A stretch of DNA of 64,000 bases from positions 17,958,165 through 18,022,164 of the forward strand of contig NC_067204.1 in NCBI RefSeq assembly GCF_026262505.1, given 5' to 3'. Shown one piece after another: positions 30,008 through 37,495 of the stretch. Position 1 is the first letter of the stretch. Each line of letters begins with the position of its first letter. A program made the translations under genes and the position numbers. Source of the DNA: Trichomonas vaginalis G3. Taxonomy: Eukaryota; Parabasalia; Trichomonadida; Trichomonadidae. The notes below the pieces were generated by a model. That model ran no database searches. It had not been told where the DNA came from and saw nothing but the letters and a program-made list of their open reading frames with translations.

Positions 30008-30500
30008 GTCTAAGAGCCATTTGTCAGATTTTCCCGAAATGCAAGGTTAAGATTTTAGCAGCGACTAACTTTGAGTGTACATATATAATTGTTATACTGA
30101 GTACTTTCTATCTGTGTTACTTATTTGAGTCTAAGAGCCATTTGTCAGATTTTCCCGAAGTGCAAGGTTAAGATTTTAGCAGCGACTAACTTTGAGTGTA
30201 CATATATAATTGTTATACTGAGTACTTTCTATCTGTGTTACTTATTTGAGTCTAAGAGCCATTTGTCAGATTTTCCCGAAGTGCAAGGTTAAGATTTTAG
30301 CAGCGACTAACTTTGAGTGTACATATATAATTGTTATACTGAGTACTTTCTATCTGTGTTACTTATTTGAGTCTAAGAGCCATTTGTCAGATTTTCCCGA
30401 AGTGCAAGGTAAAGATTTTAGCAGCGACTAACTTTGAGTGTACATATATAATTGTTATACTGAGTACTTTCTATCTGTGTTACTTATTTGAGTCTAAGAG
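30008..30500. repeat. 121-bp tandem repeat, about 4 copies
   Basis: Copies start at 30008, 30129, 30250 and 30371, with a partial fifth at 30492, all beginning GTCTAAGAGCCATTTGTCAG or close to it. They differ by only a few bases. They lie in the 5' non-coding side of the transposase inside the transposon. Confidence 0.95.
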
Positions 30501-30703
30501 TCATTTCTACCATAGAACTAGATATTGTCTCTCATTAAATATATATAACTGTAAACTGCTTAATTCATTTATCTATTTAGATAAAATTATATTTATATAA
30601 GATTTCATGTTATTATTTCATCTTTATTATTTTTTTTATTCCTTTGAAAAGTGACACTGGATAGTTTGTCCCTTTCTCGAACCCGAAAAATTTGGAAACG
30701 TTA

Positions 30704-32480
30704 TTGACAAAACTTCATCTGATTTTTACAAATTAATATTACATTACAAAACTCATCAATTTTGAATATATAAAAATCAGTCAAATTGTTTAAAAAACGT
30801 CGAAATTTAAGGATAAAAGATTCTTTTCTTCAAGTTAAAGACATTTTGTCATTAGGTTCTCAGTATTATAATTAATGTATCTCAGTTATAACACTTTGCA
30901 TAGATAATCAAATATATTCACCAGTAATTTTCGAGTTTTTAATAAACGTGTTCAACAGTTCATTAGATCTTGAATTAAAAGTCAATACATCGAGCATATT
31001 ATCCGATATTTTAATCAAAACAAAAATTTGTGACGAAAACTTAACAACTTTTTACAAAGAGTGCTTACAACAAGAAATAATAATGAAACCCTTCCAATAT
31101 TGAACGCATTATTACCATGTACAATCACTTTGCATGTTTAAATGAGACTCTTTCAACCTTTTACAGAATCACTTTTCTTTCGTTGCCTAAATGTGTCCTC
31201 TTCCTCATATCGAATACAACTGCGTTACACTTTCTTCATTCTCACAACATTTGGCTTTAGAATTAAAGTGTTTACTTTTTCTTGAAGACTTTCTCAGTCA
31301 GAACTACTAATAATAAGAATAAGAATATCTTTATCAATAATTTACAGATTGTTACTTCATCTTTGATTCCGAAGTTCATGTCCTTTCATGCATCAGCCAC
31401 TATTTACTTGATGACGACAAAATCGAAACATTTTCTCATTATTTTATTTCATACATTGAATTCATTAACTACGAAGATTCTATTTGTTCATTATTTGTTA
31501 ACATTTTAATCAATTATTCCTTTGTTTCAAACATCAGTTTATGTTTTCAAAGAGATTTATTTTTCATAGTTACATTAAATATTCATCACTTTTCATTCTT
31601 ACTTTCATCCTTAGTCATTACAACCAATATGTTTTTTGACTGTTCTATTCCACAATCTAACGAATTTTCTCTTTCTCAGTAGTTCAAGTACTTGATTGAG
31701 TACGAGTCCGATTTTTCACCAACTATTGTTTCAGAGTCACTTGACTACGATTACTCATTCATTTTTTATTTTAATTTTTTTTACACACTTTCACATATTG
31801 AACTTTTCTTTCGAGATTCTACTATTTTATCCGTTATTTCTATGATCAACGTTGTTTGTGACAACATCAACAACGAATTCATTACCGACATTCTTTTCTG
31901 TCTTGTCAAACTTTCTCCACATAGTTTTGTAGATGTTTTAGATTATTTTTTTATCTACACTTGTTTGTCTTTTAAAACAATTTTACATTAATCACACATT
32001 GTATTGTATCATTTTTTCATGTTTTGTATCATTGTCTAAATTTCCATAATTCCACAGTTTTGTTGTTAACCGAGTTTGTCCAGTTGTTTTTAATCTTCTT
32101 TCAGACTCTACATCAGTCTTCTGTGGTATTGACATCTTTGTTTCATTACTTACAAACAAGAACTCACTTGATGAACTTGAAAACATCAAAGAATGTGTTT
32201 CATCTATTTGCAACATTTTCTTCAGTGCACTTGAAATTATCGAACTTGACAAGTATCTTTGTGAGAAGATTTCTAAGATCATGTTTTTCTTCCATAAATT
32301 TATTTGTATCGACGAAGTTTATTATACATGTCTTTGTTAGTTAAGTCACATGGATCCACTTTTTTTCAATCACTTTTGTTCTGTTTTAGTTGTTTTTATT
32401 TCAACACGTTGTTTTTATGCAGTAATTGACATCTTCAACATTCTTTCAGAACGTCTTCATCGTGAACATTCTAACATCCT
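30704..32480 (+). pseudogene. Spacer and decayed host gene, copy 2, cut by Maverick C
   Basis: It continues the second tandem unit after the transposon. From about 30956 it is the same dead plus-strand gene as 24494-25980; the copy-1 ATG is GTG here. It ends at CATCCT (32475-32480), where Maverick C starts. Confidence 0.6.
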
Positions 32481-32871
32481 AGTTAGTATACATATCTTCA
32501 GTACAGTGGCACTGCGCGCCATCTTACCAAAGTTATGTCAATCTGACACTTTACAAAACCACTAACGTATATTTTACATCGCAGATGCAATATTTCTAAT
32601 AACCTTAAACTATTTCTGCCACGTAAAGTATTTATCACATAAACCACCTCATCTCACCTCTCTGTACGTTATATATTGTGCGCAGGTCATTGCCCATGGC
32701 AACTCCCCGCGACACAATGCACGTGCATGAAAAAATAAACGTTTTCACTAACGTTCTCACTAACGACTTCACACGTATGAAAACATAGCGCAAAAATAAA
32801 TTTAGGGTAGAAGGTTAGATCTAACCTCATTTCTACCCTGTTGAATTCATTGCTTTATAACTCTCTTCCTT
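32481..32871. repeat. Left terminal inverted repeat of Maverick C (391 bp)
   Basis: Inverted match to 22308-22734, with three instead of six 12-bp units. The inner edge lies inside the last codons of the gene at 32847. Confidence 0.95.
32805..32838. terminator. AGATCT-centred palindrome inside terminal repeat C
   Basis: GGGTAGAAGGTTAGATCTAA then CCTCATTTCTACCC, close to the 3' end of the gene at 32847. Mirror copy of 22341-22374. Confidence 0.45.
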
Positions 32872-33374
32872 GGTTTCTTTTTAGTTGCTTTCTTAACATC
32901 TGTCTCCAACTTGACTGTCTTTCTTCTTCGGCCGTAATGATACCAGTTACTTCCACCAGTCAATGGGTCAAATGGTCGTTCATAAGGGTTTCCATACATT
33001 CCATAGGGACCATACGGAAGAACTACTGGTGGAGAAGAAACATTTTCTTTAGTTCCATCGAATCTATTTAAATGCATTGTTTCACCTTTCATCTGGTCAT
33101 TAAAGTCTTTTGCGTGTTTTGCAAACTCATCGTCCTTTCCTAAAGCATTTTCTGACTCAGTCGCAACCAAATTGGATGCTTTATTTATGAGCCCTATTTT
33201 ATTTAATCTTAACTTCTTTGCAACCCAGCCTCCAATCTTCCCTTTATTTGCATCTAATGTCTTTGAAACCCTTCCTCCACTCATTTTATTTACTGCGTCA
33301 TAAGCTCCAAGTGCTTTTGCTCCAAATGCTAATGCTTTTGTTCCCATTGCGCCTAAAGCTGCCCAAGCTACCAT
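32847..33374 (-). CDS. Maverick C protein with Ala/Gly-rich amphipathic start
   Basis: The frame has 175 residues. The N-terminal 30 (MVAWAALGAMGTKALAFGAK and onward) are Ala/Gly-rich and amphipathic. A Tyr/Gly/Pro stretch follows (LPYGPYGMYGNPYERP), and the protein ends with a very basic tail (KKATKKKPRKRVIKQ). This layout recalls small internal capsid proteins of adenovirus-like viruses with a membrane-active start and basic tail, but this is an analogy only. Its start codon directly follows the stop of the previous gene (TAAATG). Confidence 0.6.
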   Translation of the reverse strand: MVAWAALGAMGTKALAFGAKALGAYDAVNKMSGGRVSKTLDANKGKIGGWVAKKLRLNKIGLINKASNLVATESENALGKDDEFAKHAKDFNDQMKGETMHLNRFDGTKENVSSPPVVLPYGPYGMYGNPYERPFDPLTGGSNWYHYGRRRKTVKLETDVKKATKKKPRKRVIKQ

Positions 33375-33599
33375 TTACACCATATTAAAATCATCTCTCT
33401 TCAATATTATCTCATAAAAGTTCTCGTTACTGGAGAAAGTCAATGAAACATAAGCGTTCTCACGGGCTTCGCCCTCACAGCTTTGCGGTCTATCTAACTT
33501 CTTTCTTATCTCATCTATACGCTTCAAAATGTCTGAACAATTGCTAACATCTTCTACAACAGTTATTTCATCATGAATGACCTTCAAGAACAAGCTCAT
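33375..33599 (-). CDS. Small unknown Maverick C protein, 74 residues
   Basis: It lies between two genes with TAAATG junctions on both sides, so it is clearly part of one tightly packed group. A helical first half (DILKRIDEIRKKLD) is followed by a beta-type second half. The RPQSCEGEAREN segment comes from a double-hairpin element. No family recognised. Confidence 0.6.
   Translation of the reverse strand: MSLFLKVIHDEITVVEDVSNCSDILKRIDEIRKKLDRPQSCEGEARENAYVSLTFSSNENFYEIILKRDDFNMV
33461..33490. repeat. GC-rich double-hairpin element 5, inside a reading frame
   Basis: GGGC-TTC-GCCC forms one hairpin; the second, CAGC-TTT-GCGG, is imperfect. Read on the minus strand it has the same order as elements 1 and 3 and encodes RPQSCEGEA, close to PQRGEDEV of element 3. 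Confidence 0.7.
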
Positions 33600-34481
33600 T
33601 TAATATGCTATTAAAATCATTTCAATAATGAGTCCATCCTTTCCATCTTTAGGTAGCACAACATCTTTCATTGAAGAAGGTTCGACAAGTCTTATGTTAA
33701 ACTTACTGACAAAGTTTGTTATACTATAATGCTTCGGCGGCGAATACATGTAGTTTGAAAGACATAATATAGATTCTTCAGCAAATTCACTTATACTGGA
33801 TTTTATAACAATGTTCTCACGAGACCAAATACCACCAATTGACAATCTTGTAAGCAATCCTGCTGAACCTTCTACTGTAAACGTCGATGGTAACATTCCA
33901 CGAAGGTCATCTATTGACATCGTTGAGTCACTGTATTTAAATATTTTCTTAAAGCAATCGTCATTATCTAACCATGCAATAGCTTTGAAGTTTTCATTCG
34001 AATATACATCTGCTTCATTAAATGTAAAACCTGACTTCTTTGCAGAGACGACTTTAAAATCTATTGAGTTTGTTTCAAAATTATATGCTATGGTAACTTC
34101 TGAAGGTAATGGATGTCCTTCCGCAGTCAGTTGTTCTCTCACTACCGTTTGAAGCTTTGTGTTAAAAACTTTCATGTCATCTCCTGTATCTAAGTTCACA
34201 TACACAGCAACAGGAAAACTATCTTGCTTCTTTGTTTCATCATTATACCTCAAAACATTAAAGTTCTTCAATAATATTGTTCTTCCTGCTGGAATACTTC
34301 GAACCTGTCTGATTTCAATAGCTTTCTCACCTCCTACATACTCTACCCAGTGTCTTGGATATTCATAAGTATACTGACTTTCTTGAATTTTGGTTGGTTT
34401 CATCATAACATGTTCATAGTATATCTTTATACTCTTGTCAGTTAGACTCGGTGCTATGTTCTGAATATCTCTGACTTGCAT
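33600..34481 (-). CDS. Maverick C protein, possible minor capsid
   Basis: The frame has 293 residues from the ATG at 34481; a longer frame would overlap the divergent ATPase. Beta-rich, no membrane segment. Blocks VEYVGGEKAIEIRQV, CFKKIFKYSDS, IWSRENIVIKSSIS and SPPKHYSITNF recall the layout of the protein at 18327-19184. Maverick minor capsid (penton-type) proteins have this size and lie near the ATPase, but no diagnostic motif is visible. Only 16 bases separate it from the ATPase start. Confidence 0.55.
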   Translation of the reverse strand: MQVRDIQNIAPSLTDKSIKIYYEHVMMKPTKIQESQYTYEYPRHWVEYVGGEKAIEIRQVRSIPAGRTILLKNFNVLRYNDETKKQDSFPVAVYVNLDTGDDMKVFNTKLQTVVREQLTAEGHPLPSEVTIAYNFETNSIDFKVVSAKKSGFTFNEADVYSNENFKAIAWLDNDDCFKKIFKYSDSTMSIDDLRGMLPSTFTVEGSAGLLTRLSIGGIWSRENIVIKSSISEFAEESILCLSNYMYSPPKHYSITNFVSKFNIRLVEPSSMKDVVLPKDGKDGLIIEMILIAY

Positions 34482-34497
34482 TTTTAATGGAGATAAA

Positions 34498-35385
34498 ATG
34501 AAGCATTTAATACATGACGTAGATGAAGACATGAATGAAACTACAGACAAACTTAACTCTTCTCTTATTCTTCCTTTCAGTAAGGACTATGAGTTCTGTT
34601 CAAATGGTGTTTATTTCTATTGTGGAAAGATGGGTTCAGGTAAGACATTTAACCTCATTCGTCATATACTCATAACAGAGCGTTTAGGAAACGACTCTTA
34701 CTATGACCAAATCATTATATCAGCAACTTCAGACTCTATGGATTCAACAGCGAAAACATTTATGTCAAAAGTTCAAGCCTCTGTCGTTAAAGTTCCAGAC
34801 AGTGAACTCATTGAATTTCTTCAACGTTACATTCGACGTAAGAGGAAATATTATGCCATCGTTGAATTTATACAGTCAGGAATGCAAAAGACTTCTGAGG
34901 AGATGGAAAGAATTATTGACAAACACCACTTACGTCAATACTCAGGAGTTTACGATATGAAACGACTGACAAACTACATTCTGTCAAAACTTTCAAAATA
35001 CCCCTTCAAAAAGTATCCTTCAAACACTCTGCTCGTTTGCGACGACTTCGCTGGAAAAGGTTTAGTGTCAAAACCAGACTCACCATTAGCTAACATCATT
35101 ACTAAAGTCAGACATTACCACTTAACTGTAGCAATACTTATGCAAACATGGAGGTTTTTAGCTTTAAACATAAAACGTCTCATAACTGACTTCGTTATCT
35201 TTCAAGGTTTCTCACGTTATGATATTGAACTCATTTGGAAACACTCAGGTATAACATTACCTTTTGAAGAAATTTGGGAAGCATATAAGTCTCTCATCTC
35301 TCCTCGTTCATACCTTGAGATTCATATCATGACTAATACCATTAAAGTCAAAAATATTCCATGGGAACGACCAACATTGTTTTAA
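34498..35385 (+). CDS. Maverick C packaging ATPase (FtsK/HerA, A32-like)
   Basis: The frame has 295 residues and looks whole. Walker A, GKMGSGKT, near residue 43; Walker B, TLLVCDDFAG, near 176; an Asn/Gln-type sensor region, HYHLTVAILMQTWRF, near 205. This pattern fits the genome-packaging ATPases of Mavericks and related large DNA viruses. It is divergent from the 293-residue protein with a 16-base gap, so they probably share a promoter. Confidence 0.88.
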   Translation: MKHLIHDVDEDMNETTDKLNSSLILPFSKDYEFCSNGVYFYCGKMGSGKTFNLIRHILITERLGNDSYYDQIIISATSDSMDSTAKTFMSKVQASVVKVPDSELIEFLQRYIRRKRKYYAIVEFIQSGMQKTSEEMERIIDKHHLRQYSGVYDMKRLTNYILSKLSKYPFKKYPSNTLLVCDDFAGKGLVSKPDSPLANIITKVRHYHLTVAILMQTWRFLALNIKRLITDFVIFQGFSRYDIELIWKHSGITLPFEEIWEAYKSLISPRSYLEIHIMTNTIKVKNIPWERPTLF

Positions 35386-35783
35386 AGTTTAACCTTCAAT
35401 TGACTGATGGTAAACAAATTCCATGCATCTCTGTCGCCATTTCTGTTAATATTTTTGCTGTCATTCATATCATCCACTTCCCCATCCGTTAGCTTTTGAG
35501 GATATGCGTTAGAATAGCTGTTCTTAAATGAAGGCTTTTCACCTTTGAGAGCATAAACTCTATAACTTTCTGCATACTTTATGTTTGAACCTCCTGAGCC
35601 ATCATTGACATAAATTTTTATAGGCTTCTACCCTTTGTTCATGTTCCTGCTTCTTCCCTTAGCTCTTTTGTTCAGTAGTTCTACATCTTTATACACAGCA
35701 CCTGTCTCAGTGAATTCAACAATATTTTCATTCGTTAGCTTTACATTCAAACCCTTGTCGAGTATATTGTTCATTTCATACAT
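35383..35783 (-). pseudogene. Unknown Maverick C gene, broken (about one break)
   Basis: Starting at the ATG at 35783 (MYEMNNILDKGLNVKLTNEN), coding sequence can be followed to the 3' end of the ATPase gene, with about one break. The later part is polar, with YRVYALKGEKPSFKNSYSN. No family recognised. It overlaps the convergent ATPase stop by a few bases. Confidence 0.45.
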
Positions 35784-35808
35784 ATAAAAGGTTTTTATTC
35801 TATATGAA

Positions 35809-36450
35809 ATGAGAAGCAAATCCATCTTAGCTGGTGCCGTTAATGTTCCAATTGAACCAACATCAAATGTTGACTCACGAACGACAAACAATATTGTCAT
35901 AAAGAACTATAGTTCGGAGTGTTTGAAAGAAAAAGAACCAGAACTTAAGTCGGGACCTTCGGTCTTGGAGCATGGCGCCGTGAATTTAAACACAGCTTCA
36001 AACGCTAACGCTACATCAGATGTTAAGTTAGAGTATCCACCACTGGACCAAATTCTTTCAAGAGAAGCCAACGACAATCCTTACACAAATGTTCAAACAA
36101 ATTCTTCAGATAACGTAGACCATTACCTTCTTCAGTTATACCAAACAATTTTACTCAAAGACGATAAGAAGCTTTTGACAAACCTTATAAGCAAGAACCA
36201 AATAATTCTAACAAAGGAGGACCTTGAAAATGTTATCTCACGAATAACAGGGAAACAATGTGTCATTGACTATCTCGACCCTGAAATCGAATGCTGTGGT
36301 CAAACTCCACTATTCATGAAAATAGGTAACATCCGCATCATTGAAACACCAGGAACTACAGGAGTTGAGTTTAAGTATAAATATTCGAATGAATATACAA
36401 AACTTTCAACAGAATATAAACTTTGTTTGAAATATGTTTTAGTAAATTAA
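35809..36450 (+). CDS. Unknown Maverick C protein, 213 residues
   Basis: It starts 25 bases from the divergent gene. The first 100 residues are Asn/Ser-rich and probably disordered, and include a segment encoded by a double-hairpin (SGPSVLEHGAV). The second half looks folded: a helical block, LLTNLISKNQIILTKEDLENVISRITGK, then a beta-rich end (TPLFMKIGNIRIIETPGTTG). The second half could bind DNA or protein; no family recognised. Confidence 0.6.
   Translation: MRSKSILAGAVNVPIEPTSNVDSRTTNNIVIKNYSSECLKEKEPELKSGPSVLEHGAVNLNTASNANATSDVKLEYPPLDQILSREANDNPYTNVQTNSSDNVDHYLLQLYQTILLKDDKKLLTNLISKNQIILTKEDLENVISRITGKQCVIDYLDPEIECCGQTPLFMKIGNIRIIETPGTTGVEFKYKYSNEYTKLSTEYKLCLKYVLVN
35952..35982. repeat. 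GC-rich double-hairpin element 7, inside a reading frame
   Basis: GACC-TTC-GGTC followed by CATGGCGCCGTG. It keeps the frame of the surrounding gene. Confidence 0.6.
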
Positions 36451-36455
36451 AGCAG

Positions 36456-36500
36456 TCAGGAGGGCTCTTTGAGCCCATCTTGGCGCTTTGCGCCGTCAGT
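36456..36500. repeat. GC-rich double-hairpin element 6, between convergent genes
   Basis: Two perfect hairpins: GGGCTC-TTT-GAGCCC (36462-36476) and GGCGC-TTT-GCGCC (36482-36494), framed by AGCAGTCAG and CGTCAGTC. It fills the space between convergent stops at 36450 and 36511, so it could also act as a shared terminator. Confidence 0.75.
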
Positions 36501-36510
36501 CAAAAAAATT

Positions 36511-36753
36511 TCAAGTTAGCAACTTATAGTATCTGTCCAAAACTTCTTCAACAGTATCGAACTCATCTTCATAATGCAAACCTAATCTTATTGACTTGGT
36601 GCAGTTTTCACTAACACAATATTTTTCTGTTCTCTTGACTGACATAACTAATTCATTTGTTTCATCAAACAGCAACAACCAAAGTTCATGACCTAATACA
36701 TAACATTCATACTTTATATTTTTAGCTCTGAGTTCTCTTGTAAGCTGTTGCAT
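36511..36753 (-). CDS. Small unknown Maverick C protein, 80 residues
   Basis: MQQLTRELRAKNIKYECYVL, then GHELWLLLFDETNELVMSVK, and a C-terminal helix EVLDRYYKLL. It overlaps the end of the upstream gene by 40 bases in another frame, as in compact viral-type genomes. No family recognised. Confidence 0.55.
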   Translation of the reverse strand: MQQLTRELRAKNIKYECYVLGHELWLLLFDETNELVMSVKRTEKYCVSENCTKSIRLGLHYEDEFDTVEEVLDRYYKLLT

Positions 36754-37478
36754 TTAATATTTTCTAAAAAGTCAACTTCAACAGTCATTCGCACTGGTGC
36801 CTTCAGTTCTACAGGCTCTCCTTGAAAGTCAACAAGTCTGAATTGCATGTCTTTCAAATTATGAGGACTAATGCGAACCCATTTACCTAAATGAGTTGCT
36901 ATGACAGGAACGTTTGGAATGAACATTGAATTGACTGCATAACAGAAGGATTTATATTCTACTGAACCTTTACTATTAACTCCTGAAATGCCTGTGACAT
37001 TAGCTATTTTAGACTCAATGTATAAACAATTACCATAACATACGTATGGAACAGATTTCATCTCAATCGTTTTGTCAACACTTTTCAAAGGAAATGTCAT
37101 ATGGTATGCACCCAAAAGAAGTTGTACTCTATGACTCATTCGTGTTATCTTAAACTCTTTCGCATAACTGAACTTCAATGTTCCCTCAGAAGAGAGTTCG
37201 ACATCTATGTTGTCAATAGTTTCTTCATTTATGAGAGTATCCATGACTCCAGCAATTTTATCTATTCTATACCCAGCTCTGTTAGGAAATGATATAACAC
37301 TTCTTTTGTCATCTATTTCAATCTCTATGAAATCTGTTTCATCTGTTATGACAAAAGTTGCGATAGTATTGAAGTCAACAACTCTGAAAGCAAGCGCTTC
37401 ATTCTGAAGACCTAAGTTTGTTTGTAGCTTTACTGTCCCGTATTCGTTTGGGTCTGTACTTTGCAAATAGAACAACAT
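36714..37478 (-). CDS. Maverick C beta-rich protein, possible capsid-associated
   Basis: The frame has 254 residues from the ATG at 37478, 17 bases from the divergent fibre gene. Mostly beta, ending MQFRLVDFQGEPVELKAPVR followed by MTVEVDF. The pattern FRLVDxxGxPVxL...V.M.VE recalls the C-terminal strands of proteins found near penton genes in Maverick-like elements. I suggest a structural, possibly penton-associated or spike-base role because it sits between capsid genes and the fibre; this is inference. Confidence 0.5.
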   Translation of the reverse strand: MLFYLQSTDPNEYGTVKLQTNLGLQNEALAFRVVDFNTIATFVITDETDFIEIEIDDKRSVISFPNRAGYRIDKIAGVMDTLINEETIDNIDVELSSEGTLKFSYAKEFKITRMSHRVQLLLGAYHMTFPLKSVDKTIEMKSVPYVCYGNCLYIESKIANVTGISGVNSKGSVEYKSFCYAVNSMFIPNVPVIATHLGKWVRISPHNLKDMQFRLVDFQGEPVELKAPVRMTVEVDFLENIKCNSLQENSELKI

Positions 37479-37495
37479 TTTATTCTCATTAAAAT

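Larger units (their letters stand above)
27509..30701 (-). mobile_element. Mutator-like DNA transposon with TA target-site duplication
   Basis: The ends ACGTTTCCAAAT and ATTTGGAAACGT are perfect inverted 12-mers, with a further GGGTTC match. Comparison with the empty site in the first unit (GAATACAAACATTGACAAA, around 24246-24264) shows the insertion is flanked by TA on both sides (27507-27508 and 30702-30703). A second inverted pair, GGGACAAACTATCC-GTGTCA, lies about 260 bases inside the left end but only 30 bases inside the right. It encodes a Mutator-type transposase on the minus strand. Confidence 0.85.

Noticed and set aside
29953-30600. Repeated 60-77 codon frames (SLRAICQIFPKCKVKILAATN)
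   Set aside because: They are three frames of the same 121-bp tandem repeat.
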